Source: Chaetorhynchus papuensis (taxonomy: Eukaryota; Chordata; Aves; Passeriformes; Rhipiduridae). Taken from it: a DNA stretch of 64,000 nucleotides. This document shows, in pieces, positions 22,579-34,450 of this stretch; position 1 is the first letter of the stretch, and every line of letters starts with the position of its first letter. Position numbers and translations under genes: made by a program. The stretch covers positions 1-64,000 of the forward strand of contig VWYX01000343.1 of assembly GCA_013396525.1 (NCBI GenBank). The letters are read 5' to 3'. The notes beneath the pieces are model-generated. The model searched no databases and was not told the DNA's origin. It worked only from the letters and a program-made list of their open reading frames with translations.

Positions 22579-24842
22579 GTGCTAGCAACTGGCAATTCCC
22601 TGAGTATGTGAGCAAGACCTCTTCAATCCACAGACTGGTCGCATCTCCCAGGAGATTCCCAAGCCTTGTTCTCCCTCAGCCTGGAGCCATCACTACACTT
22701 TTGGCTCAAAAGCCAAAATGTAACCAAATGCATTCCACTGGCTGGAATGAACAGTGCCAAGAGACCACTATGGAAATCACACAGGCTTTGAAAAACAAGG
22801 GGGAGGAGGTGTGGTGGAAAGGCTAGTTATTTTCAGACCTAGAACATTTGGATCCATGCCCAAAGCACAGCCAGGCAAATTTCCAAACTGTAAACACCCT
22901 CACATCCCCTTTTCCCACTGAAACTAAGCTGCCCAGTTGGCTGTGTTTGTATGGGATACAAAATGTGCTCCATCCACAGGGTAAAACTTTCACAGCTCCT
23001 TGGTGACCTAAAACTTTCTGAAAGTTATTTGTCCACCTCCATTCATGTGGAAGTGTTCAGAACCTATACAAAAGCCTGATAAGTCTCTTCTTCCTTTAGG
23101 ATTTAGTATTTTGAGCCTTGAAAGAGGAAGGAATGTATTATGCTTGTAATTTTCTATGTTGGTGTCAAAATTGGTATGTACATTCAGACTATGTAAATAA
23201 GGCCATATCTGATTGTGGTGATGCCAGAGGTGAAAGATAGGGTTTTGGTTTCCTCTGCATGAACTTTGCAGAGGCATAGAGAGCATGCATGAGTTCCTCA
23301 CCACTCTTCCCAATACACCAAGGAACATTTGCTGCTATACTGTTGATGGTGAGGTTTTCCTTTTGGAAAGAAGTACTGAATTCGTTTGTGTTCTTAACCA
23401 TCGTTTTCCTTGCACTTCAGTAGCTCTTTTCCTTCCTTGGACTTCATCCTTGCTATCTTTCTTGAAAGTGATGACAGCCCTCTCAGCCTCTTGCCTTGCC
23501 AGTTGTCTTCTTATTCCATAGGCCCTCCATGCCCTTACTCAGGGGCTTAGTCTTTGTTTGCCTTCACCTCACGTGGAATTACTCCTACTTGAACCTGAGG
23601 AATGACAAATGTCCACAGTGGTACAGGTGGGTTTTTCCCAGGGCTTTGCACAATGTGTGCCTTTCCTACAAAAATATCTTGCCTGACACACATGAAGACA
23701 TTGTACTATTTTTTTATGTTTAGGAGGAGCTTGTAAAACCGATTGGTGTAGAATTTTCTCATTTTGATCTTAAAGGTATAGGTTGGAAAAATACAGAGCA
23801 CATCCTCAGTGAGCAGTGGTCACACCTTGGAGGCAGGTAGCTTTTGGGATGGAGGTGTTTTTGGTATTATAATGAGCAAATGTCATCCACAGGGCACAAT
23901 TTTACCATAAAATTAATCAATTGCTAGTTTAGCAACCAGTACATCTCTTGTGTGACAGATGCTCTGTGGTTTATGAGCTATAGGGCATCATTTAGTTCCA
24001 TACTGGCAGTGATTTACAACTGAGCCTGCCTGTGGTGTCTCCACTCTGCTCCACCCCCCATTCTGTTTCTTCTAAGGTCAGCTCACAAAGCTCCCCCAGT
24101 GTTGCCAACATCTAAAGGTGCAGGCTGTGTTTGCTCAGGGAACAGAGTCCTTACATGCCAACCACATTCCACCCTGAAAGTTTCCTTACCATTACAACCT
24201 CTCTTAGGATGTGAATATAACTTCAGTCTCAATAGTCTTTCCCCAGTAATTCCAGTAATAATTCCACACCCTGTAACCTGTTCATGCCTCCAGCAACATT
24301 TGCCTATTCCCATATTTCCAGGCTGGAGCAGAAATCCATGTTCAGTCACTCCAGCAATGGATGTCTCCTCCTAGGAAAGGAATTACCAACAGCCAGAATT
24401 AACTGAACTTCCATTTTAAAAGTTTCCTTGGAGAGAGTGCCAGTCACTGAGAAAGCTACAAGAGGTGAAATACTGGTGGGTCAGTGTGATGCAGTTTGTG
24501 GCACTGCTGTCTGTGGGGATAAGCTTTACTCTCCAGGACTGTGAATAAAGGTCACTAAGTTTTTAAATGAATCCTGCAGGTATTTGGTGAAGAGGAAGGT
24601 TGTTGCTGATCATGCTTATGTGGGTAAGGATGTGGCTGGCCAGATGGACATCCAAGCCCAAAAGGCCATTGCTTCTCTTTAGGAGTCCCTACACACCTAT
24701 AAGATAGCTGCCAAAAAGGAATGAGGGTTTTTTTCTGTCCACCTGAAACCATGTGAGATTGTCAATATGATAAAATTACTGATGATATTATTAATATACA
24801 AAGGAACTTAATTGTCTGGGTTTTTAAAAATTGATAAATGGT

Positions 24843-25037
24843 GCCTAAAGGGGGCTAAAGAGAGATGGAGAGGAACTTTCTGCAAGGGCATGTAGTGAAA
24901 GGACAAGGGGGAATGGCTTAAAACTGACAAAGAGTAGGTTTAGATTAGATATTAGGATGAAATCCTCACTGTGACGGTGGTGAGACAGTAGAACATGTTT
25001 CCCAGGGATGTTGTGGATGCCCCATTCCTGCGAATGG
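24843..25037 (+). repeat. CR1 LINE fragment
   Basis: CR1 3' region from CTAAAGGGGGCTAAAGAGAG through TTAGATTAGATATTAGGATG to GGATGCCCCATTCCTG. It stops abruptly before the usual GGTTGGATGGG block, where the chimeric repeat at 25043 begins. Confidence 0.85.
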
Positions 25038-25042
25038 TAGTT

Positions 25043-25475
25043 ATGCATAGAAACAAAGTGCAACTTAAGGCTTGAAGAATGTCCAAAATATCAGACAAAC
25101 AAATTAGCAGCAAAAGAATGTGGGTAATAAACTGCATAGTAATAAGGAAATTAAACTGAGGGCTTGAGGGAACAAGTTCAGAAGGTTGAAACTTTGTGAC
25201 CTTTATGATGGGGCAGTGCTGGTCTAATGGATACAGAGACTCCAAGAGCGTAGGTTTTGATTAGATATTAGGAAGAAATTCTTAACTGTGAGGGTGGTGA
25301 GACACTGGCAAATGTTTTCCAGCGAAGCTGTGGATGCCCCAAGCCCGCAAGTGTTCAAGGCCAAGTTGGATGGGACTTTAATTAATTGCCCTGCCCATGG
25401 GAGAGGAGGTTTGGAACGAGATGATCTTTAAGGACCCTTTCAACCCAAGCCATGCTGTGATTTTATTTTATATAT
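25043..25475 (+). repeat. Chimeric CR1-tailed retroposon, copy A
   Basis: A 5' part of about 200 bp (25043-25250) is unlike the other CR1 copies here, but recurs at 38327-38535. It is fused to a normal CR1 3' end from GATTAGATATTAGGAAG (about 25259) to 25475. The stretch 25220-25230 (TGGTCTAATGG) matches the Pol III A-box consensus of tRNAs. A weak B-box-like GGTTTTGATTA follows at 25253. This would fit a tRNA-headed, CR1-mobilised SINE. The two-copy family is seen directly; the tRNA origin is inference. AT and T runs follow at 25466-25499. Confidence 0.75.
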
Positions 25476-28400
25476 ATATATATTTTTTTTTTTTTTTAAG
25501 TGTATGTCAAGTTTATGCACTTTGTAACTGATTACTAGTAACACTCTAAAAATCTCATTCAAGACAGGAGAGTGGATGTTGATCCAATTATTTACAACAC
25601 AAAGTGTCTCAGTAGCAGGGCAAATGTAGAAGCTGCTCTTGGCTCAGCAGATGATTAGAGACACAAGTCAGTATCAGTAAACACATTTGTGTTATGTAGA
25701 AAACAACTTATTTTTCTGCACCCTTTCCTATGTTATGTGACTGCTGTACCCATACTGTTCCACAAGACAGTGAATAGTTATTCCAGCATGGAAGATTGTG
25801 GACAAACATTATCTGTCAGGATTCTTCAGGATTTTTGTTTAGGAAAAGATGTTGGAAAGGGAGACAGGCAAGTTACAAGAGTGCTTACAAAGCTGAAAAG
25901 TAAAGTTATTCTTTATTTATCTTGAAAAGGTCTGGGTTAAATACAGCTTCTAAGTAATTCAAATTTCTAAAATTTAGTTTCTCAGTCTTGCCACACAGTA
26001 CTTGTATGCTTTTTTTTTTCCTCCCACCAGCAAGAGCAGACAGTGAAGAAACAGTCTGGCTGCCTAACAGGTTGGAATAACAGTGCTGCATTATTGCTGA
26101 AAGGTGCTAGCAGAGGTGATACTTCTGGGCAGGCTGATTATTTCTGTACCACTGATTACACCATCCAAACGTGTGCCTGACTGGACACATGTTTGCACTG
26201 CACTGTTCTCTGAATGGGTTCATGCTAGCAGAGACAAATTTGAAATACAGTTTATAGTTACAGGCAGCCTGCTTGTTTCATGACCCAGCTGACAATACAA
26301 GAACGATTTTAAAACCATAATGACATTTTGCATATTGAACTAATTGTGGTAAAAGCCCAAATAACCTGAAAACATGGGTTTCTGTTCATAGGTTTGGCAT
26401 TCTTAATTTTGAAGAACTTCTGATACTTAGTCCAACGATGCAACTATGTCACAAATAACAAGTGGCCCCTCAAAATTTGCTTATTTTAACCCAATGATCT
26501 GCTGCAGCCAGGAAACACCTGGTACCATGATAGTTCCTCCACAAAGCACACTTTCCTTCCAGTTCCCCATGCAGCTAAGTGCAAGAACGTGCCCCTCCCA
26601 GCCCAACTCCCCACACTTTATATACTGGGCATGACACTGTACGGTCTGGAATATCTCTTTGGCCAGTTTGGGTCAGCTGTCCTGGCCATTTTCCCTCCCA
26701 GGTCCTCGTGCAGCTCCTCACTGGCAGAGCACAGGAACCTGAAAAGCCCCTGGCTCAGGGTAAGCACTGCTGAGCACCAACCGAGCCATCAGCGTGTTAT
26801 CAACATCAGTCTCACACTGAATCCAAGCCCACAGTACTGGACTGGTTACGAGGAAGAAAATTAACTCAATCCCACATGAAACCAGGACAAAGAGGAAGGT
26901 GTTCTGCAAGCCCCAGATGTGGAAAAAGCCATGAGGGATGCTTTTACATTATCAAAGACACTGAAACCCAATGATAAAATACTGTCGATGAGAAAGCTAT
27001 ACCTTATTAGTCCAATTATTCCCAAAAGTAAACCCTCCTGTTTTAACTATGTCTCATGCTCATCTAGGCTTTCTCAGTTTAAGCTACTGATATCCCTTCT
27101 TCTGACTGGGAATCAAGAACAGTCCTTTAGCCCAGATATCCTCAACATGAACTTCCCTGACACTATTATCTCAATGATGGTTGTTCAAGCAACAGTACCA
27201 GCCACTTTGTTAGCAGACAGTTTTGGTACCTGCTTGAAAACAGGACTTTGATAGTTGGATTAATCTTAGAAAAAGATACGGAGTCTTCTAATTAGATGTG
27301 AAGCATAGCTCCTTTAAAGGAGAACTCCCTAGGCAGCTAAGTAGGATGAGAATTCCAGAGTGCTGTGAGGAGGCTGAACAAATTATATGTCTGGAGGACT
27401 TTCATATTAGCAGCTTCAAACATGGGAACAGAAAAACAGGAACAGAACTAGGCTCTTCACAACCAGCCCTAGATGCTGTGTTTTGAAGTAATGCTTCCTA
27501 ATCATCACCATGCTGCTCCTCCTTTGCTGGCACTGAATCCAATTGAATCTGTTCAGCTGTATTAAGACGAATTTCACAAAAATCACACATTTCCCCCACT
27601 TTTCTTGAACACTTCTTTGTCAGCTGTGCATCTGCTACTGCCTGTGACCTTTACAGTTTTCCTGAGATTCCAGCAGCCTTCACTGGGACCTCTCTGGCCA
27701 AACCATTGTGTGGAGAACTATCAGGGTAAGATAACACGAAGATTCTAATCTTGATAAGGCAGTCTTGGAATATAATCTAAATCAGCCTCTTCATCAATCT
27801 TCTTCTCAAGCAATACTTAGAATTTGGAGAAAAGAAATTGTGTGCATCTAAATTATTCAGAATTTGCTTTGAGATATTGACAAAATCAATCAATTCTTTT
27901 TCCAACCCACATATTTTTAGCCAAGACCAGACACCAAAAAGTTATCTCCTTGCTGTCCTACCAGCTGACAGGTGTACCTCTCATCCTCAATATAAATTTA
28001 ATCTTTGACAAGATAAAAGGTAGACCTTTCTGTCCACATTAGGAATATATCAAGACAAGGCATCTGAAAGGTTGTGAAATGGACTAATCTCTTCAACTTT
28101 TTCAGATATTGTGACTTGGATTTATATGTCAGCTTTGGAAGAGGGAGAAGCATCACAACCATTTTTTTCATCTACTCAGCTGAAGAATCTAATTTCCAAG
28201 AGCAAGTCTGCCAGTCATCAGTGGTGGGCACTGGCCAAGCTGTCTAGAGAGATTGCAATGACTCCACAGTAAGTGACCCTTATTTCTCGGTGTTTGGTTT
28301 GGTTTGGCTTTTTCTCAGCAATATTTCAGTAAACCTCTGAATGCACACGAGAAGAGATTGTTCAGGGTGTTATATAGCTAAAGCACTCTAATTCTAAATT

Positions 28401-31400
28401 TAAGTGTCTGTTCTCCTATACAAAGGATCTTCAACCCCAGACATATTCAAATGGGATTATTATGTTTTTAAAAAGGGACTAAGAACTTTTTGAGAATGAC
28501 CATGAACAGCATATTTAATGAAAGTGTCAATTATTTTCAAGTTGAAGCTGTTACCTTTCAAATTAATAGGAAAATTTTTTAATATGTGAATAGCACAAGT
28601 CAGACATTTAAATACTCACTTAATTATTTCAAGTATGTGTGCAGGACGCTGACTGGAAAAGCAAGGCTTTAATTTATTTCAAAGAACTCCAAAACCATTG
28701 GGCAGGGACTGTCCAAAGTCAGCCCTTCTCAGAGTTAGCTGAAATACATTGATTTTACAGCTGGCCAATGACAAAGCGTGTTATTTGTTCGGTTGGGTAA
28801 TTTAAAAAAACTCCACTTAATGTTAAATCTAGTGACAAAAAGCCACTAATTATTCTTCTATAGGTTAGTCTGCAGCTCTGTTAAACATCAATTGTTTTAT
28901 GTTTTATTTTATCTCCCATCAAATGCCCAGCACAGGAAACTGAGCCAAGATGGGGTAATCCAATGTTGCCTGTCCTTAAAGACTACAATCTGAATACTGT
29001 GGTTGTATGAATACATACATGAATCGCATTTATTCTGAGAACTTGATAAACAGTATTTCTGAATAAAGAAAAATACTTGATATGTAATATGTACATAATT
29101 CAGAAAGAAGCTATATGATCCTGGTTTATAGCTTTCTCAGAATGCCTGCCTGATGGGAACATAGGAGAATGGCTGAGTGAGTAGGAATCTGCATGTGTAA
29201 GTACTTCTTTATTACCCAAATTACATGTGACATCTAGCACTATAGGAAAGTTATTTGCTGGTAAAACTTGAACAAGGAGAAAATAGAGGTGAGAAAAATA
29301 TACAGCTTATTCTTTTGGTATCTTCTCCAGTTTAATAAAGTTCAAAATAATGTTGAAACATTGAAGTTCTAGTGGATTTACTCAGCCTTTTTAGCGCTAC
29401 TGTGTGAACGAAATGTGTACTCCTACAGTTAGTCCTCTGCCTTTGGTGTTGGTAGACATACACCTCTGTACTTCCAGAACAACATAGAGAAAACTGGATC
29501 AAACTTGAAGGGATGTTTGGCATTAAAAAGACAAAGATTGACAATACCTAATATTTTGTTAAAACTGTTTTTTAATTCATCTTCTAAAAACAGAAAACAT
29601 CTGAAAAGAAAAGATCAGAATTGTATGTGCAAAGTGATGGCAAAACATTGGTGATTGTTTTTTTCTAATATTTTCTTGTAAAACATTTTCATGTGAAATT
29701 ATGAAAAAGTAGACTGACTCGTATTTTCCAATAGAATTCTTAAAGTAGAATATTTGCACCTACTGAGGAATAGATTTTCTGCATTACTGTACAGATTTTA
29801 GGATTTTTAAAAAATCAGAGATACTTAATCTTTCTAGACATGCTCTCTTCAAATTTGGCTAAAATGCTTCTAATGTAATTGAAACTGAAAATTTCCTAAT
29901 GATATTTGAAATTCAGAAATACTAAAAATTAATTTGAATAATTTTGAGTGTCAGCTAGTGTCACAGATCCTAATTAGTGGATGAACTTGAAAAGGTTCTT
30001 CATTCTTTTGTAGTTATCTTTCCTTCTTAGCTTATCTGAATAATTAGTTCCTTTCTACAACTGAACCTGGATTTTTAAGATCCATCTTTCTTTAGCCAAA
30101 TAATCACATAGTTTAACAGTAATTTTAAGTCTAATTTTTTGTAGGTAAAGCTATCTTGATAAACATTGTTTTGTTTAGAAAAAAAAGTGATGTTGCTTCA
30201 GCCAGAATCAAAAGTATTTGAGATAAATTTTTTCTCTGGAAATCTTTACATTTTGCTCATATAAAAATATTCATATTGAACTAATACGACTTTTTAAATA
30301 TGGTTACTTTTTGCATAACTTCTCCTTGCCTGGCATTGTTCTTTGCCTTTTCTTTGTGCTTTGCTTCTTGGCTTCCTTTTCTTCTTGTAGAAGAGAAGCT
30401 TGTTTCATGATGAAAACTTGTTTTAAAAGCTATTACATTCAGTAAAAGTCTTCCTAGACTTCAGTGGAATTTGAGAAGGTCTTCTGCAGGGAACAGAAGA
30501 GTGGGGTTGCAATGGGAGGCTTGGCACATGGCTCCTTTGGAAACTCTTCCAAGGTCTTCTGTTTCTCCAGAATCATGGCAGCACTACAACAAGCAATGAA
30601 ACACCTTTCTCTGGCAAATTAAACAGACAGACTATGCAAAGGGAGACCTTGCAACTTCTGCTTATTGGGAAGAGTGTCAAGTAATTACATTAATCCTTAA
30701 ACATCTAGAATAGACCAATGAACACGTTCTTCAGGCAGTTTTAAAGATGATCACTGAGACCGGTATGTGCTGCAGCATCTTATTCAAAATCAAGGGGAGA
30801 TGATATTAATATAAGTTGGTGTATAAAATGTACTGGAGAGTTGAAGGGAAAAAATATTGGCTGCAAATCCCTGTAAAAAGACAGAGCTCCCCTCCATCCT
30901 CTTGCACGTCCTCAAAAGAGTCATCTAGGTCAGTATTGGTTTGGGATTTTACTCCAGGACCTGGAAGGCAGCTATAGAAGTTAATTCTCCTGACTTTCCT
31001 ATAGACTCTGAGGAGTCCCTTTTGCCAACCCAGCTGCTGGCTGTGCACCTGCAGGTAGGTGCTCTTTGCTCCTGCTGTTCTGCTTGGAGACAGCTAATGG
31101 GAAGAGCTGAAGCTGTGAATTTTGTCCACAGGAAGGAGAGGACAGGGCTAAGGCACTCACAAGTCTCTGTGACCTGCCAAAGCACTGTTTTGTTGTTGTC
31201 CCTTCCTCCAGACCTGAACTGCCCAACAGTATAAGCAAAAATATTACTTTATATGTTACGGTTAAATGTAACCTGTTAAGGTATCTAAACAAATATTTAA
31301 CTCTCATATGAAAGCAAAATTACATTCACCAAATTTCTTGATGTCCTCTAGTTGGAGAAGTACTAATCTTCAAATACATTCCCAAAGAAAATGACTAATC

Positions 31401-31987
31401 CATTGGATTTGATTGATCAAAGCTATTACTTTTATCTAAGAAAACCTGATTTCTTAACTTTTTTACTCTTCTTCACATTGTGTGCTTCTGACTTCTCTTC
31501 ACTCTGTTGGCTTCAAGCTCCCTTATTTTTATATTGCGAAATTGTTGACTTGCAGGAAAAGTGAATACATACGTTGCTCTTCACTCTTAACCTGATCCAT
31601 TTTTATTCTTCCAAATCCTCTTCTTGAATTGATTTTGCATGTTGCTATCCTTCTTTTTTTTTTTAACAAGGGAAGGAATTTGAAGCCTGGTCACAGGTTT
31701 CACTTTGGAAAGTCTTAGGCATGTGCTGGTGGCTGATAAACCTACTTCCCATGTCTACAGCTCAACACCAGTCATGCAATGTGAAAATGTAACCTCCTTT
31801 CCCAACTGAATGAGCACCAACTCCACCTGATTTAAACATGACCCGAGTTTGCTGAGCACACTGCAGGATTTGGCAAGTAACAGAGAAACAGGTAACAGAT
31901 TTACAACTAAAGTTATTATGTGGGTACATTTAATTTACCCCCTTTATAAAGTAGCTCCCGTTTTTACTACCTGATAGAAAACACTGG

Positions 31988-32118
31988 TTGATCTCAAAAG
32001 TCATCTGGACACGACCCTGAACAACTGGCTCCAGGTGGCCCTGCTTGGGAATGTGGGGTTGGACCAGATGGCCTCCTGAGGTCCTTTCCCACCTCAACCA
32101 CCCTGGGGTTCTGTGAGA
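31988..32118 (+). repeat. CR1 LINE 3'-end fragment
   Basis: Contains CATCTGGACACGACCCTG, GGGTTGGACCAGATGGCCTC, GAGGTCCTTTCCCACCTCAA and GGGGTTCTGTGAGAATGA, the last 130 bp of a CR1 element. Confidence 0.85.
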
Positions 32119-33369
32119 ATGAGGACATATCCCACAGTTTTGCTGGAATGTTCAGCTATGAAAGACCCTTTCACAAATGTTTTCTCTTAACCTTTTGCTT
32201 AATCTTTGTAACACATCCACTATTTGAAACACTTTGCAATTACTGGGTTTGTCACAATGGAACTCCAACATTGTTGATTATATGGGAGCCATTGGGCCTT
32301 TCCATATTGGCAGAGCCATGTTCAATTATTTTACTTTATGAATTATTAGACAGAAGTTAATACCTTTATTTTAAATGCTACATTTAAACTGAGTGGGACA
32401 TATCCCTCCTTGCACTGTGTAGTAACAATTTTTTATATTGTGGTCCTATATCTACTATGGATAATTTATCTTTCATAGGTGGCTGCCCCTTTTTTCTGTA
32501 AATGCTTTTACCTACAACCTTACTGCATATACGCTGGTGCTGAAAGTACACGGCTAAGGAACTTACTAACAGAAAAAAAAAATAGAACTAATTATGTTTC
32601 AATGTACTTACTGGACGGTTGACTACAAAGGTAAATACATTTTGTGGCCACTACTGCAAAAAATAAAAAGACAGTACTTTTCTGTCAATGTGAATGTTTG
32701 ATTTGTATTACTTTTTGAGAAGGTACCAGTCAGTGTGCTGCTGTGGCCTTCACAGGTGTTGATGTGCACTGGCCAACACATTGACCTGTGTGTGAGCTGA
32801 GTGTAGACCAACAGTGAAATCATATGGCTGTCGAGGCCCATGGCAAAATCCCCCTTGGCTTCCATCAATGAGTGTCCCATTCACATGGTGAACACTTAGG
32901 GAATCTCTAGTTGAAGTCATTAATTTGAGAAGCCTTTGGGAATAGCTTGAGAAAAGCCAGGTCAACCTTGTGGGGAAGACTGAAAGCTGTGCCAGGAAGA
33001 TGGCAGGGACACAGGGAGAAGGTCCTGATGTGCCAAGGATGGGATCCAGCATGGCCCTACACGGTCTCCTGCCATGGCTGGCCTCCTGCTGGCTCTGGTG
33101 GCAGAGCCACACCAGAGGTCTCGGCAGTGGACAGCCACCCATCCTGCTGATGTGGCCACTTGTCTTGGTCCTTGTGGTACGGCTGTTGCCCGCCTGCACA
33201 CAGGATTGGCTCTGTTTCCATCTTGTGTCCAACAGAAACCACCTGCCATCGCAGGAAGAACAAGAACTTTGTTAGCAGACAGACATGGAGATGCCTGGCA
33301 GACAGAGCTCCGGGGACAGACTTGCAGTGATGTGTCTTCCATCACACCTCAGAGCCTTCCAGTGCCATG

Positions 33370-34450
33370 GGTGTGGCAGTGCCACGCTTCCGGACGCCAT
33401 CACCAGAGGCGCCCCGTGCCCAGGCCCTGCCCCGCGCCCCTGCTGCTCCAGGCCCAGGTGCCCCGGCCCAGCCCCACCATGGCGCCAAGGAGTGTGAGCC
33501 CCGCCCACAGGAGCACCGCCAATGGGGAGCCTTCCCGCCAGGCCTTGCCTCACCCCATTGGCCAGCAGGGGTGGGCGGGGCCTCCCAAATACAGCAAATG
33601 CAAATGAGGCTCCACCCAGCATCCCATGAGGACCAGGGCTGGCTGGTCACGTGGCAACCTCTCGTGATGGGCATGGTGTCACAGGCTCCTCCCCGGGATG
33701 ACGTCACGGCTGTCGCGAGAGCGCTCAGTGCTGCCCCTTGCAGGTGTGAAGGGGCGCAGGTGAGCCCCTGGCTGGGCCCCGCCCCCGCCTGCGGTCCCGC
33801 CCTCGGCCCCGCCCATTCCATCCGGGGAGCCAATGGGAGCATTGACCCAGTCTCCCCCCATTGGCTGGCCGCCTGGCATGCAAATGAGGCTGACGTCACT
33901 TCCCGTGCCTGATCGAGCGCCATTTTCTCTTTCNNNNNNNNNNNNNNNNNNNNNNNNNNNNNNNNNNNNNNNNNNNNNNNNNNNNNNNNNNNNNNNNNNN
34001 NNNNNNNNNNNNNNNNNNNNNNNNNNNNNNNNNNNNNNNNNNNNNNNNNNNNNNNNNNNNNNNNNNNNNNNNNNNNNNNNNNNNNNNNNNNNNNNNNNNN
34101 NNNNNNNNNNNNNNNNNNNNNNNNNNNNNNNNNNNNNNNNNNNNNNNNNNNNNNNNNNNNNNNNNNNNNNNNNNNNNNNNNNNNNNNNNNNNNNNNNNNN
34201 NNNNNNNNNNNNNNNNNNNNNNNNNNNNNNNNNNNNNNNNNNNNNNNNNNNNNNNNNNNNNNNNNNNNNNNNNNNNNNNNNNNNNNNNNNNNNNNNNNNN
34301 NCGGCGGGGGCTCCCCCTGCAGCCCGGCCGGGTACGTGCTGCTGGGCGGGGCGGCGGGCGCTGCGAGCTTGGAGCGGCCTCGCCGGGCGCGGGCGGGGAG
34401 GGACGGGACGGGTTCAGCGTGGCCCCATCGTGTGAGGCGTTTTAGTACGG
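33370..34450 (+). promoter_or_regulatory. ADNP2: CpG-island promoter of ADNP2, partly in a gap
   Basis: GC- and CpG-rich block about 7-8 kb before the first ADNP2 coding exon. Sites seen directly: CCAAT at 33519-33523 and 33830-33834; inverted CCAAT (ATTGG) at 33557-33561 and 33860-33864; octamer ATGCAAAT at 33598-33605 and 33878-33885; perfect CRE TGACGTCA at 33699-33706 and 33891-33898; TCGCGAGA at 33713-33720; GC boxes near 33572-33580. Right of the gap a GGGTACGT donor-like site (about 34332) could end the noncoding first exon. The true start site is probably in or next to the gap. Confidence 0.75.
33934..34301. other. Assembly gap (368 N) in the ADNP2 promoter
   Basis: N run flanked on both sides by very GC-rich DNA, a typical drop-out of short-read sequencing. 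It probably hides the transcription start and noncoding exon 1. Confidence 1.

Larger units (their letters stand above)
18410..33370. other. Gene-poor interval between RBFA and the ADNP2 promoter
   Basis: About 15 kb with no exon that I can support on either strand. It holds CR1 fragments (19071-19340, 19355-20640, 24843-25037, 31988-32118), a chimeric CR1-tailed repeat (25043-25475), a pentanucleotide microsatellite (21486-21530), an imperfect short duplication (22332-22578) and an assembly gap. The ORFs seen are short and unlike known proteins. Confidence 0.55.

Noticed and set aside
21797..22826. 220 aa minus-strand and 184/164 aa plus-strand ORFs
   Set aside because: They overlap on opposite strands, have no recognisable motif and no promoter or poly(A) context, and coincide with the unnamed repeat.
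25466..25499. TA/T-rich run as a possible functional element or poly(A) tail
   Set aside because: Simple low-complexity sequence after a CR1 end; CR1 elements do not use poly(A) tails.
33074..33607. 177 aa ORF with a hydrophobic start (MAGLLLALVAEP)
   Set aside because: Looks like a short signal peptide, but the rest is unlike any known protein, overlaps other ORFs and runs into the CpG island.
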